A stretch of DNA of 64,000 bases from Paenibacillus thalictri (GTDB taxonomy: Bacteria; Bacillota; Bacilli; Paenibacillales; NBRC-103111). The notes beneath the pieces were generated by a model, which saw only the letters and a program-made list of their open reading frames with translations, was not told the DNA's origin and did not search any database. The stretch spans positions 1 to 64,000 of the forward strand of contig NZ_SIRE01000039.1 of NCBI RefSeq assembly GCF_004307995.1, written 5' to 3'. This document shows positions 9,573-19,653 of this stretch, piece after piece. The translations under genes were made by a program, and so were the position numbers. How positions within the stretch are numbered: the stretch's first letter is position 1; each line of letters starts with the position of its first letter.

Positions 9573-9885
9573 AGCAAAGGAGTAGGATGATACTAATATT
9601 ACAAACTTCAACGACGAGAAATAGTACGTCATGCCGCTTGTTCCAACAGAGAGCCGGAGATGCTGAAAACCGGTGAACAAGAATTTGACCGAAAGTCATC
9701 TCCGAGATGCTGGCCGAACGGGTTATCCTTAGTAAGCGACGCCGGTTTGTCCGCCGTTATAAGGGCCGCGCATTGATGGATGCGCTGATGAGTGCCGTAT
9801 TGGGTTGCAGCATGCAGCTCACGACGGAATCAGGGTGGTAACACGGGTAATAACTCGTCCCTTTTGGGGACGGGTTTTTTTGTTT
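9573..9885 (+). ncRNA. T-box riboswitch, apparent Val (GUC) specifier
   Basis: Stem I signatures are visible: AGTA near 9627, AGAGAGCCGGAGATGCTGAA with its closing CCGGTG (about 9650-9674), and the specifier side GAAAGTCATCTCCGAG (9691-9706). Aligning this with the ilvB leader in the same window, where CTC is followed by ACCTCGGAG, places the specifier at GTC 9695-9697, followed by the conserved A. The T-box itself, AGGGTGGTAACACGGG, is at 9832-9847, and its TGGT would pair with an ACCA acceptor end. A terminator (about 9854-9881, CGTCCC/GGGACG then seven T) competes with the antiterminator. Uncharged tRNA-Val should therefore switch on the downstream aminotransferase. The specifier assignment is my alignment, not an experiment. 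Confidence 0.85.
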
Positions 9886-9913
9886 TCCAATACGCTTTAA
9901 AGGAGTGTTTGTG

Positions 9914-11125
9914 ATGAACTATCGATTTGCCGACAAGATGAACAGCTTTAAATCGTCCGCCGTCCGAGAAATACTGAAATTGACTCAAGGCGATGCCATT
10001 ATCTCGCTGGCCGGCGGCCTCCCTGCCGAGGAGCATTTTCCGCTTGAAGCCGTGCGCGATGCCTTCAATCGTGTGCTCGACCAGGGCAAACATGTGCTGC
10101 AGTACGGCCTCACCGAAGGGTATACGCCGCTTCGCGAGAGCTTGTGCAATCACTTGGCGCGAAAACATATGCATGTGACGCCGGATAACATGCTGCTCAC
10201 GACAGGCTCACAGCAGGCCATTGACCTGCTGACCCGCGTGTACATCAATCCCGGCGACGTCATTCTTGTAGAAAGACCAACCTATCTTGCCGCGATTCAA
10301 GTGTTCCAGTCTAACGGAGCCCGTGTTATTTCCGTAGAGGGTGACGACGAAGGCATGAATCTCGACGATCTATCTCATAAAATCAAGCAATATCAAGCCA
10401 AAATGGCTTATGTCATCCCTACGTTTTCCAATCCGGGCGGTAAAGCTTGGAGCCTGGAACGCCGCAAAGGGTTTCTTGAAATCTGTAAAAACAATCAAGT
10501 CCTAATTATCGAAGACGATCCGTACGGCGAGCTGAAATTCGGCGAAGACACTCATTATCCAACGTTATTTTCGCTTGATGATCATCCGCAGGGCTCATCT
10601 GTCGTCTACACCAGCACGTTCTCCAAAATCGTCGCTCCCGCCTTACGTACCGGCTGGGCCATCGGGGACCGGGAAGTCATTAGCAGCATGACTCGCGCCA
10701 AGCAGGCGGCCGACCTGCATTCCAGCACGATGGATCAGCAGGCGCTGCACCAGCTATTTGAGCATTTCGACTTATACGGCCATATCGCCACCGTACGCCA
10801 TGAGTACGAAAAGCGTAAAAACCATATGCTCTCCCTTATGAAGCAGCAGCAATGGGAAAATGTATCGTGGCTTGAACCTAAAGGCGGCATGTTTGTGTGG
10901 GTGAAGCTCCCGGAGGGAACAAAAGCGGAAGATCTGCTGCAATATGCCGTAAAAGAAGGTGTTGCTTTTGTACCGGGTTCGTCGTTTTTCGCTTCCGATC
11001 CGATGTACAACACGATGCGAATGAACTTTTCATACTCCGCTCATGACCAAATGGTCCTCGCGATCGAACGATTAAACGCAGCTATGGAGAAATACAAAGC
11101 CGATTTTTCGACCGCAGCTCGTTAA
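9914..11125 (+). CDS. PLP-dependent aminotransferase (LysN/2-aminoadipate type)
   Basis: Fold-type I aminotransferase of about 403 aa, without the GntR domain of MocR regulators. The PLP Lys lies in TSTFSKIVAPALRTGW, upstream are PTFSNPGG (Asn ligand) and EDDPYGEL (Asp to the pyridine N), and the C-terminal MRMNFSY holds the substrate-carboxylate Arg. Relatives include broad-specificity enzymes acting on 2-aminoadipate, leucine, aromatic amino acids and glutamate. The ATG at 9914 has AAAGGAG 8 nt upstream; a GTG at 9911 is the alternative. The T-box leader with a Val-type specifier argues for a role in valine or branched-chain transamination, consistent with ilv genes 3 kb away. Confidence 0.9.
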   Translation: MNYRFADKMNSFKSSAVREILKLTQGDAIISLAGGLPAEEHFPLEAVRDAFNRVLDQGKHVLQYGLTEGYTPLRESLCNHLARKHMHVTPDNMLLTTGSQQAIDLLTRVYINPGDVILVERPTYLAAIQVFQSNGARVISVEGDDEGMNLDDLSHKIKQYQAKMAYVIPTFSNPGGKAWSLERRKGFLEICKNNQVLIIEDDPYGELKFGEDTHYPTLFSLDDHPQGSSVVYTSTFSKIVAPALRTGWAIGDREVISSMTRAKQAADLHSSTMDQQALHQLFEHFDLYGHIATVRHEYEKRKNHMLSLMKQQQWENVSWLEPKGGMFVWVKLPEGTKAEDLLQYAVKEGVAFVPGSSFFASDPMYNTMRMNFSYSAHDQMVLAIERLNAAMEKYKADFSTAAR

Positions 11126-11176
11126 AAACGTTACAGTCTATAATAACGAGGCCGATGATCCTGCCTCCACGTGTGT

Positions 11177-11202
11177 AGCCGCCGGAGAAATGTCCGGCGG
11201 CC
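11177..11202. other. Strong GC hairpin after the aminotransferase
   Basis: GCCGCCGGA (11178-11186) is a perfect inverted repeat of TCCGGCGGC (11193-11201). No T tract follows, so it may be a weak terminator or an mRNA 3'-end stabiliser. Confidence 0.4.
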
Positions 11203-11312
11203 TTCTACGTTACATACCTGCACAATCATCCATATAGAAGCGACATTCCTGTATTCACTTCTCCGTCATTTTTTCTATACTTGTATGTAACAATGAGGAA
11301 AGTTGGGAAAAG

Positions 11313-12287
11313 ATGAGCAGATGCACGATTGGCGTTGACCTCGGCGGGACCAATATCAAGTCAGCACTTTTTAATGAAGCTTTCCAGGCCGTGCAGGAAC
11401 GAAGTGATCCTACGGAAGCGGCAAAGGGCCCCTCTCATGTCTTGCATAAAATCAAGCAAATCGTACAAGAGATGCTTTCTCAGGAAGGCATAAGCCAATC
11501 ATCCGTAAAATGCATCGGGATGGGAATTCCCGGCTTATTGAACCCGGAGACGGGGCTATCCATTTTCTCGCCCAATTTTCCGGAATGGGAAAACATTCAT
11601 GTCGTTGACATGATGAAGCAGGATTTTGACATTCCCGTTTTTATAGACAACGATGTCCGCATCAACTTGTACGGCGAATGGCTGTACGGCGCCGGGGCCG
11701 GCTACAATAACGTGTTCCTCATCACCTTGGGGACAGGGCTAGGTTCGGGGATTGTCAGTGACGGCAGGGTCCTTTACGGCAAAACCGCAAGCGCCGGCGA
11801 AGTCGGGCATATGAATATGTACAGAAACGGCGGCCGTCCTTGCCGATGCGGCAGCTCGGGTTGTTTGGGCAGGTATGCGTCTGCTGTGGGCATGGTCAGA
11901 ACTATGGTAGAAAAAATGGAGAGCGGCCGGGAAAGCATCATCCGAACTTGGGTAGGAGGCGATTTCTCCCAAATTACAGCCCTGATGATTTCGGAAGCTT
12001 TTGACCTCGGAGACGCATTAGCCATCGAGGTGCTGCATGAAACAGGCACCATTCTCGGATTCGGTCTTACGAATGTCGTCAACCTTTTGAACCCGGAAAT
12101 TGTTATCATCGGCGGAGGGATGTCGGCTGCAGGCGAACGATTGCTGAAGCCTGTGCGGGATACCATTAAACATCATGCCTTACAATTATCATCCCAAGCC
12201 TGCAAAGTGGTGCCGGCACAATTAGGCGGACGTGCGGGTATGATCGGCGCCGCCGCGTATGCGGGCTTCAAGGTGCAGCAACCGTAA
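11313..12287 (+). CDS. ROK family sugar kinase (glucokinase-like)
   Basis: A 324-aa ROK protein. The ATP phosphate motif GVDLGGTNIK is at residues 7-16, the catalytic Asp is in VFIDNDVR, and the zinc motif CRCGSSGCLGRYAS (C-x-C-x4-C) with preceding GEVGHM is intact. It lacks an N-terminal winged helix, so it is a kinase and not a NagC/Xyl-type repressor. The reaction is probably glucose to glucose-6-phosphate, though fructo-, manno- or N-acetylmannosamine kinases share these motifs. The start ATG at 11313 has a weak GAGGAAAG site. It may be monocistronic: the aminotransferase stops 187 bp upstream and a bidirectional terminator follows. Confidence 0.88.
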   Translation: MSRCTIGVDLGGTNIKSALFNEAFQAVQERSDPTEAAKGPSHVLHKIKQIVQEMLSQEGISQSSVKCIGMGIPGLLNPETGLSIFSPNFPEWENIHVVDMMKQDFDIPVFIDNDVRINLYGEWLYGAGAGYNNVFLITLGTGLGSGIVSDGRVLYGKTASAGEVGHMNMYRNGGRPCRCGSSGCLGRYASAVGMVRTMVEKMESGRESIIRTWVGGDFSQITALMISEAFDLGDALAIEVLHETGTILGFGLTNVVNLLNPEIVIIGGGMSAAGERLLKPVRDTIKHHALQLSSQACKVVPAQLGGRAGMIGAAAYAGFKVQQP

Positions 12288-12399
12288 CCCTGGCAGCAAG
12301 GCGGCCTCGTATGGAGAAAGCCCGACAGTGATTTTACCGGTATGGTTCTTGCGCGTGCTTGGAGTTACTATTGACATGCAGCAGACAGGCCGATATATG

Positions 12400-12440
12400 A
12401 AAAAAGACAGCGGAGACAAATTGTCCCTACTGTCTTTTTT
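12400..12440. terminator. Bidirectional terminator between ROK kinase and ilvC
   Basis: AAAAAAGACAG (12400-12410) is the exact inverted repeat of CTGTCTTTTTT (12430-12440), with a small inner palindrome GACAAATTGTC. A second inverted repeat, AAACCGGC/GCCGGTTT (about 12449-12470), lies closer to ilvC. Convergent genes end on both sides. Confidence 0.75.
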
Positions 12441-12528
12441 GGCGCTCAAAACCGGCGGTGAGGCCGGTTTCAAGGCTTGTCCGGCAGGCTGCAAACCCGC
12501 CTTCTTGATTCATTTATGTGTCCCGCTA

Positions 12529-13542
<1,014 letters not shown>

Positions 13543-13738
13543 TTAAACCCTGTGAGCGGGCGCTTAAACCTGCTATCGGCTGGCGGCATGCTGCTGCTTA
13601 TGGTGCGCGGCCTGTCATCGTTGTCCCCAAAAAAACGAGCCTGCAAGTCCCATTTTATTATATATCAAGGGAAGTGAATTGGAAACACATTGGATAGCCG
13701 GTTTAAGCTCCCACTCACGTGGGAATTTAATGAAATAA

Positions 13739-14227
13739 TTATTTCGAACCGCGAATCATTGCGGTAACGCCGGTCCGCGACAGCTCGCGGATGCCGTAAG
13801 GCTTAAGCAGCTCCACCATCGCGTCGATTTTCTCGGAGTCGCCAACCACCTGAACGATCAGCGAGCTCGGACCGATATCGACCACTGCGGCGCGGAACGT
13901 CTCGACGATGCCGAGAATTTCCGGACGGGCGCTTGGCTCCGCGCTTACCTTGATAAGCGCAAGCTCGCGGGCAACCATCGGGTTGGAGCTGAGATCGACC
14001 ACTTTGATGACATCGATCAGTTTATACAGCTGCTTGGATACTTGCTCGAGCGTTTTGTCGTCGCCGGTTGTAACGATAACCATCCGGGACAAGCCGGGCT
14101 CTTCGGATTCACCAACAGTGATGCTGTCAATATTGAAGCCGCGGCGTCCGAACAAGCCGGAAACGCGCTGCAGAACGCCGGGCTGGTTGTTTACAAGAAC
14201 CGATACGGTATGCCGCTGTGTACTCAT
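13739..14227 (-). CDS. ilvN: Acetolactate synthase small (regulatory) subunit
   Basis: Regulatory subunit, about 162 aa, that activates IlvB and confers valine feedback inhibition. The N-terminal ACT domain begins [20 protein letters not shown] with the glycine-rich turn [19 protein letters not shown]; a second ACT-like half follows. The start at 14227 is preferred over the longer frame: its ATG overlaps the ilvB stop as ATGA, a typical translational coupling, and a GGGGGA site lies just upstream inside ilvB. Confidence 0.96.
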   Translation of the reverse strand: MSTQRHTVSVLVNNQPGVLQRVSGLFGRRGFNIDSITVGESEEPGLSRMVIVTTGDDKTLEQVSKQLYKLIDVIKVVDLSSNPMVARELALIKVSAEPSARPEILGIVETFRAAVVDIGPSSLIVQVVGDSEKIDAMVELLKPYGIRELSRTGVTAMIRGSK

Positions 14228-15966
14228 TCGGAATCCCCCAATATCAATTGATCTAATGTCGAGCCTTGCGTAACCATCGGGAATACGTTCTCTCCCTTGC
14301 GGACGACAAACTCGACAACTACCGGACCCGGGGTTTCCAGCGCTTCGGCCCAAGCTCTTTGCGCTTCTTCCTTGTTTGTGGCGCGCAGCCCTTTAACTCC
14401 ATAAGCTTCCGCCAGCTTCACAAAATCCGGGCTGCCGGCGAGGTCGATATGGCTGTAGCGGTTATCATAAATGATTTCCTGCCACTGGCGTACCATGCCC
14501 AGCACCTGGTTGTTGATGATAACGACTTTCACCGGGATATTGTTGATGGCGCAAATAGCAAGCTCCTGAGAGCACATCTGCATGCCGCCGTCACCGTTGA
14601 TCGATACGACCAGCCGGTCCGGATGCGCCATCTGTGCGCCTATCGCCGAAGGGAAACCGAAGCCCATCGTGCCCAATCCGCCGGAAGTAATGATGGAACG
14701 CGGATGATTGAATTTATAATACTGCGCAGCCCACATCTGATGTTGGCCTACGTCAGTGGTTACGATCGCTTCGCCTTTGGTCGTTTCATTAATCATTTCA
14801 ATAACATATTGCGGCTTCAGCTCGGTATCGGAATCGATATACCGCAGCGGATGCTCCTGCTTGTTCGTCTTCACCCAATCGATCCACGCGTCCGATTGCG
14901 CCGCCTGCACCTTCTGGTTGGCCAGCTGCAGCACCGTTTTGACATCGCCCACACATGGGATGGTCGTTTCGACGATTTTGCCGATTTCCGCCGGATCGAC
15001 GTCGATGTGAACGATTTTTTTCGCTTTCGGCGCAAAACCGTCCACCTTCATCGTTACGCGGTCGTCAAACCGCGCGCCGATGCCGATCAGCAGATCGCAG
15101 TTTTGCAGCGCATGGTTGGCCGTGTACGTGCCGTGCATGCCCGGCATGCCCATCCACAGCTCATGCGAGCTCGGGAAACCGCCAAGGCCCAGCAAGGTCG
15201 TAGCAACCGGAATACGCGCCTTCTCCACGAACTCGAGCAGTTCCTGGGAAGCGTCGGCCGCAACAACACCGGCTCCGGCGATGATGACCGGACGCTCCGA
15301 TTCAGCGATCGCTTGAATCATTTTCTCCACTTGCAGCTTGTTTGGCGTCACCGTCGGGTTGTAGCCGCGGAGGCTTACGCTGTTTGGATATTGAAATTCG
15401 CATGTCGCATTGGACACGTCTTTGGGAATATCGATCAGTACCGGACCTTTACGGCCCGTATTCGCGATATGGAACGCTTCTTTAATAACTCTGGACAAAT
15501 CCTTAACGTCGCGAACCAAATAGCTATGTTTCGTAATCGGCATCGTGATGCCCGTAATATCCGCTTCTTGAAACGCATCCGTACCGATCACGCTGGTCGC
15601 TACGTTGCCCGTAATCACGACGAGAGGAACGGAGTCCATGTAAGCCGTGGCGATGCCTGTGACAAGATTCGTCGCCCCCGGTCCGGATGTTGCGATACAG
15701 ACTCCGACTTTGCCTGTGGAGCGGGCATAACCGTCGGCGGCATGAATAGCGCCTTGTTCATGGCGTGTCAGCAAATGGTTAAAATCGGGATTGCCATGCA
15801 TCGCATCGTAAATGTACAATACAGCCCCGCCCGGATAACCGAAGACGCAATCCACATCCTCCAGCAACAAGCTTCTCAGCAAAATTTCCGAACCTGTAAT
15901 GACATCCGGCTTGCGCAGCTCTTCATGGAGCTGCTCCCTTGACTTTTCCGTCGTTTGAACGTTCAT
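14224..15966 (-). CDS. ilvB: Acetolactate synthase large subunit
   Basis: ThDP-dependent catalytic subunit joining two pyruvates, or pyruvate with 2-oxobutyrate. About 580 aa. The catalytic Glu region is [15 protein letters not shown], and [20 protein letters not shown] is typical of AHAS. The C-terminal ThDP motif runs from GDGGMQMC to INNQ. The start at 15966 has GAGGAGG 7 nt upstream. It is the first gene of ilvBN(-C) behind a leucine-type T-box. The 558-aa plus-strand frame here is an antisense artefact. Confidence 0.97.
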   Translation of the reverse strand: MNVQTTEKSREQLHEELRKPDVITGSEILLRSLLLEDVDCVFGYPGGAVLYIYDAMHGNPDFNHLLTRHEQGAIHAADGYARSTGKVGVCIATSGPGATNLVTGIATAYMDSVPLVVITGNVATSVIGTDAFQEADITGITMPITKHSYLVRDVKDLSRVIKEAFHIANTGRKGPVLIDIPKDVSNATCEFQYPNSVSLRGYNPTVTPNKLQVEKMIQAIAESERPVIIAGAGVVAADASQELLEFVEKARIPVATTLLGLGGFPSSHELWMGMPGMHGTYTANHALQNCDLLIGIGARFDDRVTMKVDGFAPKAKKIVHIDVDPAEIGKIVETTIPCVGDVKTVLQLANQKVQAAQSDAWIDWVKTNKQEHPLRYIDSDTELKPQYVIEMINETTKGEAIVTTDVGQHQMWAAQYYKFNHPRSIITSGGLGTMGFGFPSAIGAQMAHPDRLVVSINGDGGMQMCSQELAICAINNIPVKVVIINNQVLGMVRQWQEIIYDNRYSHIDLAGSPDFVKLAEAYGVKGLRATNKEEAQRAWAEALETPGPVVVEFVVRKGENVFPMVTQGSTLDQLILGDSE

Positions 15967-16004
15967 GTGTGTTCCTCCTCTCAAAGAATAAACCTTATAT
16001 AATG

Positions 16005-16345
16005 CCAAAAAACCCCTCTCGCCCTGAGCGCGGATAACGCGTCAGCAGGGACGAAAGGGGTTGAATCTTCCGTGGTACCACCCAAATTTTGCTACAAGCC
16101 TCACAGCTGGCAGCCTCAACAGGCTATGCGGCGCAAGAAACGTCCGGCATACCTAGGCACGATAACGTGTGCCGTTCCGATTTTCCCTACTAGCCAAACA
16201 GCATACACTTGAATGCTTTTCAGGAAAACAGCTCCGAGGTGAGCTCGTCGATAAAGGATTAATGGCGTTGGTTTCAGCAATTCCGCCGCTCTCTGAACAT
16301 AAGAGCCTTTATCACTTCGTCCTCTTCATAGCCGATAAATATAAC
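16005..16345 (-). ncRNA. T-box riboswitch, Leu (CUC) specifier, upstream of ilvB
   Basis: Read on the minus strand: stem I has AGAGAGCGGCGG...GCTGAAACC and the specifier segment GAGCTCACCTCGGAGC, giving CTC at plus coordinates 16241-16243. The T-box GGGTGGTACCACGG lies at about 16071-16084. The terminator (16007-16062) has long arms AACCCCTTTCG...CGAGAGGGGTT followed by T residues. Low leucyl charging should therefore relieve termination of ilvBN. This is the same logic as the B. subtilis ilv-leu leader, which also reads CUC. Confidence 0.93.
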
Positions 16346-16436
16346 TGATTTATCATTACGGTTAATTATATGCATTATGGTTCCATTAGTCAATAGCAGA
16401 TGGAAATCCCTCAATCTCAAGATGGCTGCCGCAAGA

Positions 16437-17591
16437 TCAAGGATCGACCTCCGCCGTGGCGGAAAGTGTCATCTTTTGCGCATTCCAATCCGGCGTAAAC
16501 GTATAGACGGTAACTTTATCCATTCCCGCCCCATACCCGCCGTTGATTACCAGCCGTCCGTTATCCATCTGCGGCTGTACAGCGGGAGAAGCCCAGAATG
16601 TATCCGTCTGCCGGTCTTCCCAGTCAAACGAGAGAGGAAACGCAGATGCTCCCTTCACAGCAAACATATGGAGCTCCAGTGCGTGACAATCCCGATACTG
16701 CGGAACAAAATAAACGATGTCGTAGTCGGCGAACGCAAGCCGGCCCGATTCCACATGATCCTGCCGAGGTGTAATCAAACTCAAGTTATCCAATGACTTG
16801 AGTTTTTGCTCGGTTCCGTCCGACAGCTTGTATACGACATCATAGTTGCCTTGCAGATGAAGATCCTCGGCTTCCCCCATGCAGCTCGGGGCCCCCAGTG
16901 TTTCCGCTTTCACCTCTGAGCGCGGCAGCAGCAGCAGTTCTCCGCCGCCGGCTGCGGCAATATGTATAGGCTGATCCACAACAGCCGGCAAAGGCTGCGG
17001 CGGATTGGTTCCAATTGCGTCGACATCCTGTACAAACATGGATGCGGCGATTTCCTCGACCTGTTCGTTGGGTAAATGCTTATTGTCCCAAATGGAAATA
17101 TACATGCCGTCTCTTGCCACTCGCAAATATCGATGAACCGGATGGCCGTCCACATCGTTGATCCACTCGGCTTGGACTCCACCTGCGAGCTCCACCTTAC
17201 TCACTACAATCTGCTCCGGTTCGGCGAATCGTTCAAACGGATCCGTCGTTTCGATAATCTCCATATAACCGTACAGCAGCCGGATCCTGTTCTTGTCCGC
17301 TTTTACACCTCTGAATTTGCCGATCGTTTCTTTTTGCCCGACCAGCAGGACCTGTGCCATTCCCGCCTTACGTACAGCTTGCTCAATTTCGGCGATTTGC
17401 GCATTTGTGTATTCAAGCGACCGGACACCGTCCCTTTTCCCTCCCGCACCCCGCTGAGCCGTTTGAAGCGGCATGAACTTGCCCAGGAAAGAGGAACCGC
17501 CCGTTCTATTCGCGTATCCCTCTTCTTTGCCGCACCCGGTTAACGCCGCGGCGATCGTAAGGATCAGCGACAACAACATCCACTTTCGCAT
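16437..17591 (-). CDS. Putative lipoprotein, last gene of the polysaccharide locus
   Basis: About 384 aa of unrecognised family. The start at 17591 is chosen because AAAGGAG sits 9 nt upstream; an ATG two codons earlier is too close to that site. The N-terminus MRKWMLLSLILTIAAALTGC is a lipoprotein signal with a lipobox Cys. The mature part has ordinary mixed composition, with patches such as GVKADKNRIRLLYGYMEI and a C-terminal beta-rich half. It ends the minus-strand cluster that starts with the MshEN synthase, 109 bp after the GH26 gene, so it may act on the cell surface with the polysaccharide. No function can be assigned by motif. Confidence 0.7.
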   Translation of the reverse strand: MRKWMLLSLILTIAAALTGCGKEEGYANRTGGSSFLGKFMPLQTAQRGAGGKRDGVRSLEYTNAQIAEIEQAVRKAGMAQVLLVGQKETIGKFRGVKADKNRIRLLYGYMEIIETTDPFERFAEPEQIVVSKVELAGGVQAEWINDVDGHPVHRYLRVARDGMYISIWDNKHLPNEQVEEIAASMFVQDVDAIGTNPPQPLPAVVDQPIHIAAAGGGELLLLPRSEVKAETLGAPSCMGEAEDLHLQGNYDVVYKLSDGTEQKLKSLDNLSLITPRQDHVESGRLAFADYDIVYFVPQYRDCHALELHMFAVKGASAFPLSFDWEDRQTDTFWASPAVQPQMDNGRLVINGGYGAGMDKVTVYTFTPDWNAQKMTLSATAEVDP

Positions 17592-17700
17592 ATCCATCCG
17601 CTCCTTTTTCTTGATTTTTCGGTTGCGGGGTACCCCGCATGAAAGTAATGCCGCAATAAGGCATGTTCTCTCCAGTGCAACCACCTGCTGCGCCGCGTTA

Positions 17701-19185
17701 TTAATTGTGACCGGTTTCCGCCGCGCCAGCCGGTTGTTTACGAGCCGGATATGGATATGGCAAAGGTGGTTTGCCGTAAATGGATTCCGAAGGAAACTTA
17801 TCCAAGGTAACGACGTAAGGATGATTGTACACGGTACGAACATGATGCTCGGAATTAATAAGCCCGTCCATAATGAATTTGCCGTTCCATGTGTTGAAAT
17901 ACAGCCAGCCGACTTTATTTTTCCTTAATTCCCGAGGATCGGGGATCGGACCGTTCTCCAAATACGCCACCAGCTTGCGGCCCCCGACCATATCGACAAG
18001 ACTGTCGTATACGCTGAGCAAGGGACTGTAATCTCCCGCCTTCACATACCGGTCCACACCGATAATATCTACGGAATCATCGCCGGGGTACCAATCTTTT
18101 GAATACAACGTATCGGAGGTGGTCCATACCCAAATTAAGTTGTTCAGCCGGTGCTGCCGGGTGAACCGGTCGAACATGATGGCATAGAGCTGTTTGGCCA
18201 CATTCGGGCCCTTTGCCCCCCACCAGAACCAGCCGCCCTCCGCTTCGTGCAGAGGTCGCCACAACACCGGGATCCCTGCGTCTCGAAACGTCTTCAGGAT
18301 GTCCGCCATCCGGTCGAGATCTTCCAGCAGCAACCGGTTTTCCTCAGTTCCCGCTACGACAGCCCGTGATGCGTCAAAACTGGTTTTGGCGGCAAAAAAT
18401 TCCCTGCCGCCCATCGGCGCCTCCCAGTGCCACTCCACAGCTACGATCCCGCCCCAACTGGCCCAATTACGGGCGTTGTCGCCGAAGTCGGAAGCTGTGA
18501 AACCGGCGATCGCCGGCAGCTTGCCCGAAACCGAATAGATGTAATCCATCTCTTCCGAAGAAGCCCACTGCTGCCCGGCCAACATATTTTTCCCGTACCG
18601 GTCCGCCATATAATTCATCAGCGCTTGCGCTTGCTTAGAAGGCTGGGGCGTAACCAGCTTCGGTTTGACGGGCTGTACCGGCGAGCGTTCCTTCCTCGGA
18701 CCCAGCTTGATGTAATCGACATCGAAATAACCCCAATATGTAGATAAGCTGATCTGGTTCTCGCCCTCATCCAGCTGAACGTCGCCAAAGCCGATTTCCT
18801 GAAATGTCGGTGAATAGGGAAACATCTTTTCTCCGGCCGTACTGCCGTTCACTTCAACAAAGTTGGTTTTGTCTCCGAACACGGAGGCATATCCTATATA
18901 TAGAGGGTAAAAGCCTTCCTTGTCCACCTGAATATGAAAATGAACAGATGAGCCGGCTTGTTCAAAACCGGTGACATAACCGCTGCCGGAATAACCCGCA
19001 GTATCATCGGCTACCGCCGTACCGTCCAGCTCCGCATCTTCCGCTTCCATCAGCAAATAAGCCGATGGCGGCTGTGCCGCAACGGCGTCTCCCTCATAAG
19101 CGGCGACACGGCCATGCAGTATGAGCAATGTCAGCAGCGCAGCAACCATGATGATGCCGATACTCGGAATTGTCGCTATGCGCAA
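17701..19185 (-). CDS. Secreted CBM35-GH26 mannanase-like glycoside hydrolase
   Basis: About 494 aa. The start is taken as TTG at 19185, since AAAGGCGGTG lies 5 nt upstream and it gives a clean signal peptide (MRIATIPSIGIIMVAALLTL). After the signal comes a CBM35-like carbohydrate-binding module (about residues 40-160: YLLMEAEDAELDG, then GENQISLSTYWGYFDVDYIK) and then a GH26 catalytic domain (about 185-470). The acid/base Glu is about E314 in WRPLHEAEGGWFWWG and the nucleophile about E410 in AYLENGPIPDP. Family GH26 is mostly endo-beta-1,4-mannanase. It follows gtrA and is inferred to trim or release the polymer made by this locus, as GH8 BcsZ does in cellulose loci. Confidence 0.85.
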   Translation of the reverse strand: MRIATIPSIGIIMVAALLTLLILHGRVAAYEGDAVAAQPPSAYLLMEAEDAELDGTAVADDTAGYSGSGYVTGFEQAGSSVHFHIQVDKEGFYPLYIGYASVFGDKTNFVEVNGSTAGEKMFPYSPTFQEIGFGDVQLDEGENQISLSTYWGYFDVDYIKLGPRKERSPVQPVKPKLVTPQPSKQAQALMNYMADRYGKNMLAGQQWASSEEMDYIYSVSGKLPAIAGFTASDFGDNARNWASWGGIVAVEWHWEAPMGGREFFAAKTSFDASRAVVAGTEENRLLLEDLDRMADILKTFRDAGIPVLWRPLHEAEGGWFWWGAKGPNVAKQLYAIMFDRFTRQHRLNNLIWVWTTSDTLYSKDWYPGDDSVDIIGVDRYVKAGDYSPLLSVYDSLVDMVGGRKLVAYLENGPIPDPRELRKNKVGWLYFNTWNGKFIMDGLINSEHHVRTVYNHPYVVTLDKFPSESIYGKPPLPYPYPARKQPAGAAETGHN

Positions 19186-19263
19186 ATGGACACCGCCTTT
19201 CCCTAAACATTCCCACAAGATGAGCTTAACCGGAAATGTCCACTTACACAAGAGGAAGTCGAA

Positions 19264-19653
19264 TCAACTGTCCGTGCGCCGCTGTTGACGAAAGGTCCAA
19301 TAATAATTAAAAATAAAATTCGAACAGGGGACAACCAGAATGACGAGGCTCTGCCCAATCAAATAATGCCACTGCAAGATATGAACGGCGGTATACATCA
19401 CTCCGATATTCAGCAGCAGACCCGCCACGGAAACAACCGTATACTTCACAAACGAGCCTATTCCCGTCTCGGAAGACTGAAACGTCCAGTATTTATTGAG
19501 CGCATAAGAAACAAACAGCACGATAACAAAACCGATCGCCGACGCCAACACCGGCTCCATCCGGAAAGCATCGGCCAATACGTACAGCAACGCAAAATGG
19601 AGCAGCGTGCCAAGCAGCCCCACTACCCCATACTTCAGCATTCGCAGCCTCAT
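19264..19653 (-). CDS. GtrA family flippase-like membrane protein
   Basis: 129 aa with four predicted membrane helices, the full length of GtrA/DPMS_3 proteins (MLKYGVVGLLGTLLHFALLY, NKYWTFQ after helix 2, NYYWTFR near the end). GtrA is proposed to translocate undecaprenyl-phosphate-linked sugars across the membrane. Its ATG overlaps the stop of the GtrB-like glycosyltransferase by 4 bp (ATGA), so the two are translationally coupled. Together with the GT-C protein upstream they form a three-component extracellular glycosylation module. Confidence 0.88.
   Translation of the reverse strand: MRLRMLKYGVVGLLGTLLHFALLYVLADAFRMEPVLASAIGFVIVLFVSYALNKYWTFQSSETGIGSFVKYTVVSVAGLLLNIGVMYTAVHILQWHYLIGQSLVILVVPCSNFIFNYYWTFRQQRRTDS

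Noticed and set aside
9573-9885. Reading the T-box specifier as AUC (Ile)
   Set aside because: ATC 9698-9700 would be followed by T, not the conserved purine, and does not align with the CUC position in the ilvB leader. Kept as the main alternative.
11177-11202. GC hairpin as a Rho-independent terminator
   Set aside because: A strong stem but no T tract on either side, so only listed as a hairpin.
14266-15942. 558-aa plus-strand open frame
   Set aside because: Antisense shadow of ilvB, with a composition rich in Arg and His as expected from reading the complementary strand of a coding sequence.
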